Origin: Roseiarcus sp963721905 | GTDB taxonomy: Bacteria > Pseudomonadota > Alphaproteobacteria > Rhizobiales > Beijerinckiaceae | Reading direction: 5' to 3' | NCBI GenBank assembly: GCA_963721905.1 | Contig: CAVRMF010000011.1 | Span: 186,001-250,000, forward strand | DNA length: 64,000 bases | Shown: positions 1 to 9,612 of the stretch, one piece after another | Numbering within the stretch: position 1 is the first letter of the stretch | Layout: each line of letters begins with the position of its first letter | Program-made: the position numbers and the translations under genes | The notes under the pieces: model-generated | Told to the model about the DNA's origin: nothing | Seen by the model: the letters and a program-made list of their open reading frames with translations, nothing else | Databases searched by the model: none

Positions 1-37
1 TAGCCTCTTGCTGCGGGGAGGGGTCAGGCCCGGCGAG

Positions 38-66
38 TTGCCTTTGCATATGCAAAAGAGTATCGG
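38..66 (+). promoter_or_regulatory. brnTA promoter with a perfect palindrome in the spacer
   Basis: A TTGCCT -35 candidate (38-43) and a TATCGG -10 candidate (61-66) are separated by 17 bases. Nearly the whole spacer is a perfect 14-base palindrome, TTTGCATATGCAAA (43-56). BrnA-type antitoxins are known to repress their own operon, so the palindrome is a reasonable operator. The -10 ends only six bases before the brnT ATG and no Shine-Dalgarno sequence precedes that ATG, so a leaderless transcript is possible. The promoter is inferred by eye. Confidence 0.5.
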
Positions 67-72
67 TTCTGG

Positions 73-363
73 ATGAAGTTCGGGGGCTTCGACTGGGATA
101 GCGGCAACCTGCCGAAATGCCTCGGGCACGGAGTGTCGCTGGCCGAAATCGAGGCGCTGTTCGCGGGCGAGGTCTATGTCGTGCGCGATACGGTCGTCGG
201 CGGCGAAAGGCGGATGATGGGCTTCGGCAACGGCGCTGGACGGTGGGTCTTTTGCGTCTTCACCTGGCGGGGAAACCGAATCCGTCTGGTCAGCGTTCGC
301 TTCATGCATGAGAAGGAGGTCAAGCGCTATGTCGAAGAAATTTCCCGACTTGAAGACCGATGA
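73..363 (+). CDS. brnT: BrnT family type II toxin
   Basis: A 96-residue protein with the layout of BrnT ribonuclease toxins: an FDWD-type start, a central V-x-D-x-V...ERRMMGFG stretch and a C-terminal V-R-F-M-H-E-K-E-x-x-x-Y helix. BrnT folds like RelE and inhibits translation by cleaving RNA. The next gene, a BrnA-like antitoxin, starts inside its 3' end (329 versus stop at 363), the usual toxin-first order of brnTA. No Shine-Dalgarno sequence is seen before the ATG. Family assignment is by recognisable motifs and gene order. Confidence 0.8.
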   Translation: MKFGGFDWDSGNLPKCLGHGVSLAEIEALFAGEVYVVRDTVVGGERRMMGFGNGAGRWVFCVFTWRGNRIRLVSVRFMHEKEVKRYVEEISRLEDR

Positions 364-643
364 GGAGGCCGACGCCTGGCTGCAGGGCGCGGACCTTACC
401 GAATACGATCTCTCGGGGATGAAAAAGGTCAGGTTCGAACTCGCGCGCAAGGACGCGTCCATCAGCCTGCGCCTGCCCGCCGCGCTGCTCGCGACCCTGA
501 AGGCGAACGCGGCGAAGGCCAACATGCCGACCCAACGCCTCATCCGCATGATGATCGAAGCGCAACTCGGGCAGGCGCGCCCGAAGTCGAAGCGCAGGCC
601 TCAGCGCAAGACACCGGCTCGGACAGGCAAGCGCGCTGCTTGA
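329..643 (+). CDS. brnA: BrnA-like (CopG/RHH) antitoxin
   Basis: A 104-residue partner of the preceding BrnT. The middle (I-S-L-R-L-P-A-A-L-L-A-T-L-K) and the following helices match the ribbon-helix-helix fold of BrnA antitoxins, which bind the toxin and repress the operon. The C-terminal 20 residues are a very basic Arg/Lys tail, longer than usual. The ATG at 329 is chosen because AAGGAGG (313-319) lies just upstream; an in-frame ATG at 308 lies before that site. The gene overlaps brnT by 35 bases, which implies translational coupling. Confidence 0.8.
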   Translation: MSKKFPDLKTDEEADAWLQGADLTEYDLSGMKKVRFELARKDASISLRLPAALLATLKANAAKANMPTQRLIRMMIEAQLGQARPKSKRRPQRKTPARTGKRAA

Positions 644-835
644 CGTCCGACTGCCCTCGCTGGATAGGCCGCATCGGCCCGCCGCCGTCAAGTCGCTTAC
701 GCGACTGCTCCGCTTCGCTTCGCCCCTCCGGGTGACTGCGCCGGTCCGACGCGGCGGGTGGCAGCCATGGCCTTTGCTGCGCGGACCCGGCCGGACGGCC
801 GTGCCGGTCAGCAAAGACCATGGCGGACCTTGCGA

Positions 836-1072
836 TCACGCCGCCCAAGGACTCGTCCGCAGCACGAGCAGCGCGTCGTGCGGGCAGGGAACGATTGCGT
901 AGGCCTCGCCCCGATCGTCGCTGAATTCGACGAGCGAGGTCGCATCGCCGAGCGCCTCGACGACGGCGCCGACCTGCCCACGAACGAGCCCTTGGTCGGG
1001 CAGATCGCGCAGCAATGCCGCGGCGCTCAGCAGAGCGGCGGCGCCATCGCGATCTGACGATTGAGTCGCCAT
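836..1072 (-). CDS. DUF4926 domain protein
   Basis: A 78-residue protein with the pattern L-R-D-L-P-x-x-G-L-V-R-G-Q-V-G-x-V-V-E...V-E-F-S-D-D, typical of DUF4926, a small beta-rich family of unknown function common in mobile and toxin-antitoxin neighbourhoods. It starts three bases after the stop of the upstream antitoxin gene, so the two are probably co-transcribed. No catalytic residues can be assigned. The 192 bases between it and brnA (644-835) hold no gene, only GC-rich spacer. Confidence 0.7.
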   Translation of the reverse strand: MATQSSDRDGAAALLSAAALLRDLPDQGLVRGQVGAVVEALGDATSLVEFSDDRGEAYAIVPCPHDALLVLRTSPWAA

Positions 1073-1075
1073 CTC

Positions 1076-1369
1076 TCAATCCGAGACGTAACGATGGATC
1101 AAAGCATTGATGAGCGTCTGATAAGGCACGCCTTCTTGTAGCGCACGGGACTTCAGGCGGGTGAGGTCTCGCTTGGGGACGCGCAGAGAGATTTTGGCGC
1201 GCTCGTCTGTCATGGCTGCACGCGCCATGGATTCGATCTCCCGCCTGCGCTTGGTCGTAAGCTCGCTTTTAAGCGGCGCGCCGCCTGTCTCAAAGGCCTG
1301 GATGAACGCTTTTTCCTCGGCGTCAAGATACCGACCGATTTCAGGCGTCATCTTCTTCATTGGATTCAC
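1076..1369 (-). CDS. CopG/BrnA-like antitoxin, orphaned
   Basis: A 97-residue protein. The C-terminal half (A-K-I-S-L-R-V-P-K-R-D-L-T-R-L-K-S-R-A) is a ribbon-helix-helix DNA-binding motif followed by the G-V-P-Y-Q-T-L-I-N-A-L-I-H-R-Y ending typical of CopG-like antitoxins paired with small toxins. The GTG start at 1369 overlaps the stop codon of the upstream toxin fragment (1366-1368), the normal coupling of such pairs; an ATG at 1360 is the alternative start. Because the toxin is truncated, this looks like an antitoxin left without a functional partner. Confidence 0.75.
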   Translation of the reverse strand: MNPMKKMTPEIGRYLDAEEKAFIQAFETGGAPLKSELTTKRRREIESMARAAMTDERAKISLRVPKRDLTRLKSRALQEGVPYQTLINALIHRYVSD

Positions 1370-1536
1370 TCGGCAGGTAATGAGCCTTCAGGCGCCGGCT
1401 CGGAAAGGCGGCTTTCAGAAATATGCCTTCCGGCGTCGAAACGTTGGGGGACCACGTAGACGCAGCGGTTTGCGAGAACCACCAGCACGCGCTGGCCAGG
1501 ATATTTCTCCCGGTTTGGATGCTCGATAAGCCGTCA
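1366..1536 (-). pseudogene. C-terminal fragment of a toxin (partner of the downstream antitoxin)
   Basis: Reading the minus strand from 1536 gives R-L-I-E-H-P-N-R-E-K-Y-P-G-Q-R-V followed by L-V-V-L-A-N-R-C-V-Y-V-V-P-Q-R-F and a stop at 1366. The I-E-H-P-N...K-Y-P-G-Q-R-V block is the conserved core of a small toxin family found upstream of CopG-type antitoxins. A TGA immediately precedes it, and the HEPN-type gene stops about 18 bases upstream, so the N-terminal half is missing. Insertion of the AT-rich gene probably removed it. Too short and interrupted to be active. Confidence 0.6.
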
Positions 1537-1553
1537 TGCTTGGAGAATTCGAT

Positions 1554-2519
1554 TTAGTATCGCGGTGAGTTGGGCTCCTCGTCTAACAAACGTTCTTTGT
1601 CATCTGTCAATTCGACGTTGTTGTCCAACACTTTAGTGTCCTCAGAAACCGGGGCGATCAATTCGACACCAAATATTTCCTTGAAAGTTTCAGCAAACGC
1701 CTTGTTTTTCCGCAATTTCAAGAAGACAGGCCACGTTCTGAAATCCTCGATGGTAAGCTCGCCGTTAGCCCCCAGCTTCTTCATATACCTAATCAACGCG
1801 TCAACGTCCTCACGAACCGCAGAGACACAAATATTAAATTTATCATCGGCTGCTGACCAATCCTCTTTGTCAAGAATAGATCTTGCCTTTTCCTTATTTC
1901 CCTGCAATCGAAAGGCATTTGCCAAGTTTACTATCATCATTCTAATCGTTCGATCCTCACCTCCGCGCTCTTTTGCTATTTCTATACAAAATGTCAGGAT
2001 CAATTCCGCGATAGAATATTGACTTTTGACTATTAACTCATAACACAATTCGTTTAGTGCTTTGTCAGCTTCTCTTGCGTCTTTCTTTGCAAATTTACGC
2101 CATAGTACGAAGCACAATTTCGCGCCGATCTCGTAAACAACGCTAACGGCTGTCTGATAGTACTCTGGAGAGACGCTTAGCAATTGACCAATTCTGCTTC
2201 CTTTTGTATCGCTGCCAAATTCTTCGCAAATATCAAGGTATTGCTGAGTGACAACTCCGCCTGTATGAGTAAACAAATTGCGTCTCTCACATAATTCAAC
2301 AAATTTCGGCCAGCTTTTAAGATTACTGCGTAACCGCATATCAAATTTCTTCTCCAGACGCTCAAATTGCTCATGATGACTTTCCCTTATGATTGAATCT
2401 ATTTCTTTTTCAATGATGCTCGTCTTCACCTCCTCCAATGAGGTATATTTCGTTAATTCATCATATGAGACTTTCTTCTCGGATGTGAATACAACCTCCG
2501 ATTTCGTACTGAAAGACAA
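1554..2519 (-). pseudogene. HEPN-type protein, C-terminal part (frameshifted from the upstream ORF)
   Basis: A 321-codon frame continuing the ORF at 3012-2461 after a one-base shift. It contains the R-R-N-L-F-T-H segment, which fits the R-x4-H active-site signature of HEPN domains (RNases in many defence and toxin systems), then helical TPR-like segments and an acidic tail. The only start at its 5' end is a TTG without a ribosome site, so it is not an independent gene. The DNA is clearly AT-rich compared with the GC-rich surroundings, which suggests transfer. Removing one base at 2502-2504 joins both frames into a 485-residue protein. Confidence 0.6.
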
Positions 2520-3012
2520 CCGAAAGCAAGCGTGATAGCAAATAATCGTAAGCGCTGATTAGTCCGATAATCATAATCTTGGGAATATGATTGGTCCCTT
2601 CCATAAAGGCTATCATTTCCTGGTTGTGAATCTGAAATTGCCGTATATGATTCGGCTTCAATTCGTAAACAACAGAGCCGTTGACAGATAGGTCGTGCCG
2701 GCATATGCCGTGTCTTTCAGCGAATCGCTTAATCCGCCTAGTTGCCATGATAGATGTCAGCAAAGGACCAATTGATATCGTAACCGGAATGAACTGAAGA
2801 TATATTTCCATTACTCGTTTGAATTCATCGAGTACGTTTCTGAAAGTTAAATTGTCAACCGACGGGTCAATTTTTGCCTGTTCAGGTGTAGGGCTTTTTT
2901 CTTCAGCTCCAATAATTTGCGTAGGTTCTTTGGAAGAGACGTTATACCTTATTACTCGGCCATCTTTTTCCGCAATCGTCACAAAAAAGTGGCCTTCGTC
3001 GTCGTCTGACAT
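2461..3012 (-). pseudogene. HEPN-type protein, N-terminal part
   Basis: The ATG at 3012 follows a GGAGTGG ribosome site. The frame starts M-S-D-D-D-E-G, has a hydrophobic segment around residues 70-90 (Y-L-Q-F-I-P-V-T-I-S-I-G-P-L-L), and then the helix pair H-N-Q-E-M-I-A-F and A-Y-D-Y-L-L-S-R-L-L that begins HEPN-like domains. Its frame closes early at 2461 while the +1 frame carries on with the rest of the domain. The plus strand reads GATTTCG at 2500-2506; dropping one T gives GATTCG and restores the frame. Function is unknown; an RNase role in defence is inference from the R-x4-H motif in the second part. Confidence 0.55.
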
Positions 3013-3167
3013 AAATCCACTCCGATACGTCCAGAAACGCCTTTCTTCGCAAGTGGCCCGGCAGTCCGCAGTGTGCCACTCCAGGCGCTGTGCTCGCAAA
3101 CGACTCCGAATTTTACACAATAGGTCTTTTGCCGCAAACACTCAAATCGAGTTACTGGACCAGTAAT

Positions 3168-4892
<1,725 letters not shown>

Positions 4893-4956
4893 GGCACGGG
4901 AGAGAAGGCGGGGAAGTCGAGCGCGGCGCGCAGCACTACGCTCTTCTTGGGATCAT

Positions 4957-5142
4957 TCATGCACTGCCACGCTTACGACTGCGCCGGTCGCGCGCGGTCA
5001 TGGCGATGGTGATCGCTTCATCGATCGTCTTGTCGAAATCGACGCCCGCCTCGCCTGCGCTGAATGCGTTGGCGCGGGCAAAGTCGACAATCCGACGGCG
5101 CTTGCGCGGCTTTTGAAGTACGGTTGGAGTCTCGGCGTCCAT
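4957..5142 (-). CDS. small basic protein between ureAB and ureC
   Basis: A 61-residue ORF in the urease operon, preceded by GAGG about eight bases before the ATG. It has a basic N-terminal third (Q-K-P-R-K-R-R-R-I-V-D-F-A-R-A-N), a mildly acidic middle (A-G-V-D-F-D-K-T-I-D-E-A-I-T-I-A-M) and a basic tail. The family is not recognised and there are no metal-binding clusters. Small unassigned genes between urease structural genes are common in this group. Its position and direction suggest co-transcription with ureC; any role in urease maturation would be speculation. Confidence 0.45.
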   Translation of the reverse strand: MDAETPTVLQKPRKRRRIVDFARANAFSAGEAGVDFDKTIDEAITIAMTARDRRSRKRGSA

Positions 5143-5155
5143 TGCAGGCCTCAAT

Positions 5156-5309
5156 GTGGCGTTCTCCCTTCTCCCCTGCGGGAGAAGCTGGCGCGAAGCG
5201 CCGGAAGAGGGGTTCGGCGGCGTCAGCCGCCTCAAGTTGAGCGCCTCGCGGCGCAAACCCCTCACCCCCGACCCCTCTCCCGCAAGCCCGCAAGGGGAGA
5301 GGGAAAGCG
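5156..5309. repeat. extragenic inverted repeat (CTCTCCC / GGGAGAG type)
   Basis: The spacer after ureAB is filled by an imperfect inverted repeat. The left arm (CTCCCTTCTCCCCTGCGGG, about 5163-5181) pairs with the right arm (CCCGCAAGGGGAGAGGG, about 5286-5302), with further self-complementary pieces between them. Similar CCCCTCACCCC...CTCTCCCG sequence appears after ureD (about 5950-6010). Such elements are common extragenic palindromes in Rhizobiales and can end or stabilise transcripts. They also cover most of the ureD-ureAB and ureAB-small ORF gaps. Confidence 0.55.
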
Positions 5310-5930
5310 TTACACCTTCCCCATCACCTCCTGGCGGAAGCCGTAGACCTCACGCTTGCCCGCGAGCGCGACCAGCCGCACGCTGCGGCTCTGGCCGGGC
5401 TCGAAGCGGATCGCGGTGCCGGCGGGAATGTCGAGCCGGAAGCCCTTCGCTTTCTTGCGCTCGAATTTCAGCGCCGGGTTGGTCTCGAAGAAATGATAGT
5501 GCGAGCCGACCTGGATCGGCCGGTCGCCGGTGTTGGAGACTTCGACGGTCACGGTCTCGCGCCCCCTGTTCATCGCGATCTCGCCGGGCTCCGCCAGCAC
5601 TTCGCCCGGGATATGCTTGTCGTCGGCGCCGCGGATCGGATGGTGCACAGTGACGAGCTTTGTGCCGTCGGGAAAGGTCGCCTCGACCTGGATGTCGTGG
5701 ATCATCGAGGCGATCCCGTCCATCACCTGATCTGCGGTCAGCACATGCCCGCCTGCCTCCATCAGTTCGGCGACCGAGCGCCCGTCGCGCGCGCCCTCGA
5801 CGACGAAATCGGTGATGAGCGCGACCGCTTCGGGATGGTTGAGCTTGACGCCGCGCTCGAGCCGCTTTCGCGCCACCATCGCCGCCATGGCGATCAGCAG
5901 CTTGTCCTTTTCACGGGGGGTCAGATTCAT
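5310..5930 (-). CDS. ureAB: fused urease gamma and beta subunits
   Basis: A 206-residue fusion. Residues 1-100 are a complete gamma subunit (M-N-L-T-P-R-E-K-D-K-L start, L-M-E-A-G motif, ending G-T-K-L-V-T-V-H-H-P-I). After a short linker (R-G-A-D-D-K-H), residues 107-206 are a complete beta subunit (I-P-G-E-V, V-G-S-H-Y-H-F-F-E-T-N, G-F-R-L-D-I-P-A-G). In most bacteria these are separate genes; fusion is known from Helicobacter and some other lineages. The product should combine with UreC as an (AB-C)3-type assembly. It lies between ureD and ureC on the same strand. Confidence 0.95.
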   Translation of the reverse strand: MNLTPREKDKLLIAMAAMVARKRLERGVKLNHPEAVALITDFVVEGARDGRSVAELMEAGGHVLTADQVMDGIASMIHDIQVEATFPDGTKLVTVHHPIRGADDKHIPGEVLAEPGEIAMNRGRETVTVEVSNTGDRPIQVGSHYHFFETNPALKFERKKAKGFRLDIPAGTAIRFEPGQSRSVRLVALAGKREVYGFRQEVMGKV

Positions 5931-6081
5931 GAGCCTTGGCCTTCCTCTTGTCCGCCTCTTCCCCTCACCCCGGCCCTCTCCCGTGATCCCCGGGTCACAC
6001 CCGGGGAGAAGGCGGTGGACGCGTAGCGCGGCCGGATGAGGGCCTCCAGCAGCCGACGCACAAGCAAGTTCCGCGCCTCTC

Positions 6082-6924
6082 TTATTGCCAGAGGCGCGGC
6101 GGCTTGCGCCCGCCGAGCGCCAGAATGGACGCGATCACGGCTCCGCGCAATCGGGCCGGAGAAGCGGAAAGAAGCCGCGCAACGACAAGGCCGTCGAAGG
6201 CGCTCGCGCCCGCTTCGACCGCCTCGCTTTCCGTCTCCAGCGCCGCCCGCAAATCGCCGAGGCGCGCCTCGACGTCGGGCGCTGCGGCGACGATCGTGGC
6301 GAGCGCCCGCGCCCCTGCGCCGACGGCCATGCGGTCGAGCGCGGCGCCGGCGTGATCGAGGCGCGTCTCGTCGGCGAAGACAAGCCGCCCGTCGCGGCGA
6401 ATACGCCAGGACTCCGTGAGCCGCGCGTCGATGCGGCTCTCGCCCCTGGCGAGCCGCCCGAAGACGAGGCTCTCGACAAGAATGAGGCTCGCGTCGCCGG
6501 CCATGTCGACCGCAAGCCGCCGTTCGAGGCGCGAGCTGTCGAACAGCAGCGTCTCCTGCGGCAGCCAGTACAGGCTCGATTGCGGCGCCAAAGAGAGGCG
6601 TGTTTCGATGCGGGCGGGCGCGCCATCGGTGCGATAGATCTTCTCCGCCGCGGTGGTGGTCGCCTCGACCTCGGCGCCTTCTTTCAGCGCGAGCTCAACG
6701 TGATAGGCGTCCCCGCCCGCAACCCCGCCACCGGTGTTGACGATGACCGCCTCGCATGGGTTCGTCGATCGGGGAAAGCGCCAACGCAGGCCCCCCGTCT
6801 CGAACAGGCGCTCGGGTTCAGTGCGCGCCCCCGCCCTCGCGAAGGAGGCGCGCGCATGCGCGTCAGCCCGCTGGCGGGCGGGCGCGTCGCCGGGCGCCTC
6901 GACCGCCCTGGGCAAATCCGTCAT
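6082..6924 (-). CDS. ureD: urease accessory protein UreD
   Basis: A UreD (UreH) scaffold of about 280 residues that helps UreF and UreG deliver nickel to apo-urease. Typical features are the V-N-T-G-G-G-V-A-G-G-D motif, T-T-T-A-A-E-K-I-Y-R, the W-L-P-Q-E-T-L-L-F-D block and S-L-V-F-G-R. The ATG at 6924 is preferred; a GTG at 6954 gives ten more residues but would overlap the divergent transporter start at 6937. It is first in the urease operon. Its partners UreE, UreF and UreG are absent from this window. Confidence 0.92.
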   Translation of the reverse strand: MTDLPRAVEAPGDAPARQRADAHARASFARAGARTEPERLFETGGLRWRFPRSTNPCEAVIVNTGGGVAGGDAYHVELALKEGAEVEATTTAAEKIYRTDGAPARIETRLSLAPQSSLYWLPQETLLFDSSRLERRLAVDMAGDASLILVESLVFGRLARGESRIDARLTESWRIRRDGRLVFADETRLDHAGAALDRMAVGAGARALATIVAAAPDVEARLGDLRAALETESEAVEAGASAFDGLVVARLLSASPARLRGAVIASILALGGRKPPRLWQ

Positions 6925-6936
6925 TGTGAACCATTC

Positions 6937-7809
6937 ATGACCGGCGCGGCTCACCTCACATCAGGCGTTCTGGCCGCGGTTCTCGGCGCTGCGCTCCTTC
7001 ATGCGCTGTGGAATTCTCTCGTCAAGAGCGCCGACGACAAATTCCTGTCGTCCGCTCTCGTCGCGCTCTGGTGCGGCGTGGCGGCTTTTGCGGCAGCCCT
7101 CATCCTTCCTTCGCCCTCGCGCGCGGCGGCCCCGTTCGTCGTCGCCTCGGCGCTCATCCATATTGTCTATTTTCTGCTGGTGGGGCGGCTCTATCGCAAT
7201 GCCGACCTCTCCGTCGCTTATCCGATGATGCGCGGCCTTGCGCCCCTGATCGCCGCCCTGATCGCCCTCGCAAGCCTCGGAGAGGCGCCAGGACCGGTCG
7301 CCGTTCTGGGCATCGTCATCCTCGTATTCGGCGTCATGCTCATGGGCGCGAGCGGTCTCGCGCATGGCCGGATCGATTCGGCGACGCTCGCGGTCGCGCT
7401 CGCCAATTCGGTCGTGATCGCGGTCTATTCCGTGATCGACGGACGAGGCGGCAGGATCTCGGGCCCGAGCGCGCTCTTCGCCTTCGCGTACAACGCCTGG
7501 GCGGACGCGCTGACGGCCCTCGCCTATGCGCCGATCGTCCTCCTCTTGCGTGGGCGCTCGGTCCCCCTCGCGTTCGTGCGCGACTGGCGGCGCGGGCTGG
7601 CCGGCGGGCTGGCGGCCTTTGTCGGCTACGCCGTCGTGATCTGGGCGATGACCCAGGCGCCGATCGCCGCGGTCGCCGCCTTGCGCGAGACCTCGGTCGT
7701 GTTCGCCGCGCTGATCGGCGTCGTCCTGCTCGGCGAACCGTTCCAGACGCAGCGCGCCGTCGCCGCGCTGGTCATCCTAGCAGGCGTTGTCACGCTGAGG
7801 CTCGGATGA
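6937..7809 (+). CDS. DMT-superfamily (EamA) inner-membrane transporter
   Basis: A 290-residue polytopic protein with about ten hydrophobic helices arranged as two EamA halves (first to about residue 140, second from about 150). It has the conserved H-A-L-W-N-x-L near the N-terminus, A-Y-P-M-M-R-G in the first half and A-x-L-R-E-T-S-V-V-F-A...G-E-P-F near the end. The family exports or imports small metabolites, but the substrate cannot be read from sequence. It diverges from ureD with 12 bases between the starts and converges on the GT39-like gene. No clear ribosome site precedes the ATG. Confidence 0.85.
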   Translation: MTGAAHLTSGVLAAVLGAALLHALWNSLVKSADDKFLSSALVALWCGVAAFAAALILPSPSRAAAPFVVASALIHIVYFLLVGRLYRNADLSVAYPMMRGLAPLIAALIALASLGEAPGPVAVLGIVILVFGVMLMGASGLAHGRIDSATLAVALANSVVIAVYSVIDGRGGRISGPSALFAFAYNAWADALTALAYAPIVLLLRGRSVPLAFVRDWRRGLAGGLAAFVGYAVVIWAMTQAPIAAVAALRETSVVFAALIGVVLLGEPFQTQRAVAALVILAGVVTLRLG

Positions 7810-7851
7810 AACCGGGAGGCGGCGACCGGCGTTAGGCGCGCGCGGCGACGA

Positions 7852-9426
7852 TCAAGGTCGGCATTGGCGGTGCAGGTCGACCTCGGCGCTCGGGCAAACC
7901 GGATCGAGCGCCGGCGCGAACGGATCGGCGACGCGGTAGAGCTCGTAGGTCCCCAGAAGGTCGTCGGCGCCTCGACGCTCGATGAGGCCCGCGGGCTCGA
8001 CGCTACGGAACCGCATTTTCAGGATGAGGTCGAAGCGTCGGCCCGCCTCGCCGAGCGCAAGCCCCGGCGCCACGAACAGGCTCTCGGGCGGCGCGGGCTC
8101 GAAGATCCAGCGGATGCGCTGCTCCGGTTGAACGATCGCAATCGCCGGATCGCCGTAATAGGTCATCAGTGAGGTCAGGGCGTAGCCCTGGGTCAGGACA
8201 TAGGCCGCCTTTTCGGCGCGCGCCTCGAAATCGAGGTCGTGGGCAAGGTCGCGAAAGCCGCCGAGCCGCGCGGTCGGATCGGTTGCGCCCAACGGGATCA
8301 ACCCAGTCGTCGCCTGCACGAACGCCAGCGCCATCACGCCGAAACCGAGAGGCGCGGCCCAGAGGGCGCCCTTCGCGACCGCGCCCTTAAGGCCGACGGC
8401 GCCGTTGCGCCGCGCCTCCGCGACCCAGTCGGCGGCGAGGATGGCGCAAGCGGGGAAAAGCGGCGCGAGCCAGTTGCCCTGGACCCGGTCGTGCAGCGCA
8501 TGAACGGTGAAATAGATCGCCGCTGGGGCGATCGTGCTCAGAAGGATACGCCGCGCCTCGCCGCGCGAGCCGGGCGCGGGCCGCGTGCGCCGAGGAACCG
8601 CCGCGACCGCCGCGACGAGGGCGGCAAAAACGAGCGGGTTCATCAGCCCGATCTGCCCGGCGAGGAATTCGAGGACGTAATAAGGCTCGAAGCCGTGCGG
8701 CGGGGCGCGGCCGAGCTGCTTGAAGAAAGTCGCCCAGCCGTGTTCGACGTTCCAGCCGACGAAGGGCGCGAAGGCCGCGATCGCGATCAAAAGCGCGCCC
8801 GCAGAGGCCGGCGACACGAGCCAGCGCCGGAGCGAGGGCGTCATCGCGAGTGCGAGTGCGACCCCGGCTGCGAAAAAAGCGGCGGTGAACTTCGATTGCA
8901 GCGCGAGCCCAAGCGCAAGGCCGACCGCGAGCAGCCAGCGCGCCTTGCCGGTCCGCCAGAGCTCGACCAGCGCCGCAAGGCCCAGCGTCCAGAACACGAC
9001 GAGCGGCGCATCGGGCGACACAAACACCGCGCCCGCAAGGACGAGGGGCATCGCGATCCACATCAGGACCGCGAGCGCGGCCGTCTCGACCGAACGGAAG
9101 AGCCGCCAGGCGACGAGCGCGATGAGGGCGGGGAGCGCGCCGACGAGGACGAGGGAGAGCGCTCTGACGCCGAGCTCCGAGCTCCCGAACAGCGTCGTCG
9201 AAGCGCGGATGACAAGCGCAACCATCGGCGGATGGTCGAGATAGCCGAAGGCGAGCCCACGCGACCAGAGCGTGTAATAGGCCTCGTCGAAAGTGAGTTC
9301 GAGGCGCCGGGCGGCGAACGCCTGGAGGACGAGAAGCGCAATAGACCCGCTGATCGCCCCGCCGGCGAGGCGAGCCGCATGTCGTTCTCGAGCTTCGGCG
9401 CCGGCGACGATGGAAGCGTCCCTCAA
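7852..9426 (-). CDS. GT39-like (ArnT/PMT-type) membrane glycosyltransferase
   Basis: A 524-residue protein with one N-terminal and many further transmembrane helices. The first periplasmic loop carries T-F-D-E-A-Y-Y-T-L-W-S-R and Y-L-D-H-P-P-M, the acidic catalytic loop of glycosyltransferase family 39/83 enzymes, which use a polyprenyl-phosphate sugar donor. A soluble-looking C-terminal domain follows. Acceptor (lipid A, protein or other glycan) unknown. The start is a TTG at 9426 with AAGG upstream; no ATG lies before the first helix. The gene stands alone. Confidence 0.8.
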   Translation of the reverse strand: MRDASIVAGAEARERHAARLAGGAISGSIALLVLQAFAARRLELTFDEAYYTLWSRGLAFGYLDHPPMVALVIRASTTLFGSSELGVRALSLVLVGALPALIALVAWRLFRSVETAALAVLMWIAMPLVLAGAVFVSPDAPLVVFWTLGLAALVELWRTGKARWLLAVGLALGLALQSKFTAAFFAAGVALALAMTPSLRRWLVSPASAGALLIAIAAFAPFVGWNVEHGWATFFKQLGRAPPHGFEPYYVLEFLAGQIGLMNPLVFAALVAAVAAVPRRTRPAPGSRGEARRILLSTIAPAAIYFTVHALHDRVQGNWLAPLFPACAILAADWVAEARRNGAVGLKGAVAKGALWAAPLGFGVMALAFVQATTGLIPLGATDPTARLGGFRDLAHDLDFEARAEKAAYVLTQGYALTSLMTYYGDPAIAIVQPEQRIRWIFEPAPPESLFVAPGLALGEAGRRFDLILKMRFRSVEPAGLIERRGADDLLGTYELYRVADPFAPALDPVCPSAEVDLHRQCRP

Positions 9427-9612
9427 GTCGTCGCCTTAGCTCCTCTGAACGCGCGTTCCGCCCGAACCTCCAGTGGCACGGCGCCGCCCGACGGTCAATC
9501 GGGCCCGGAATCAAGGAACTTTGCTGTCCCGGCGCGATTGATCAGAAAGTGTGGCGCCATGCACACAGCCGTCCCAGCGGCTCCGTCGTATAACCCTTGA
9601 CGGAGGTTGGCG

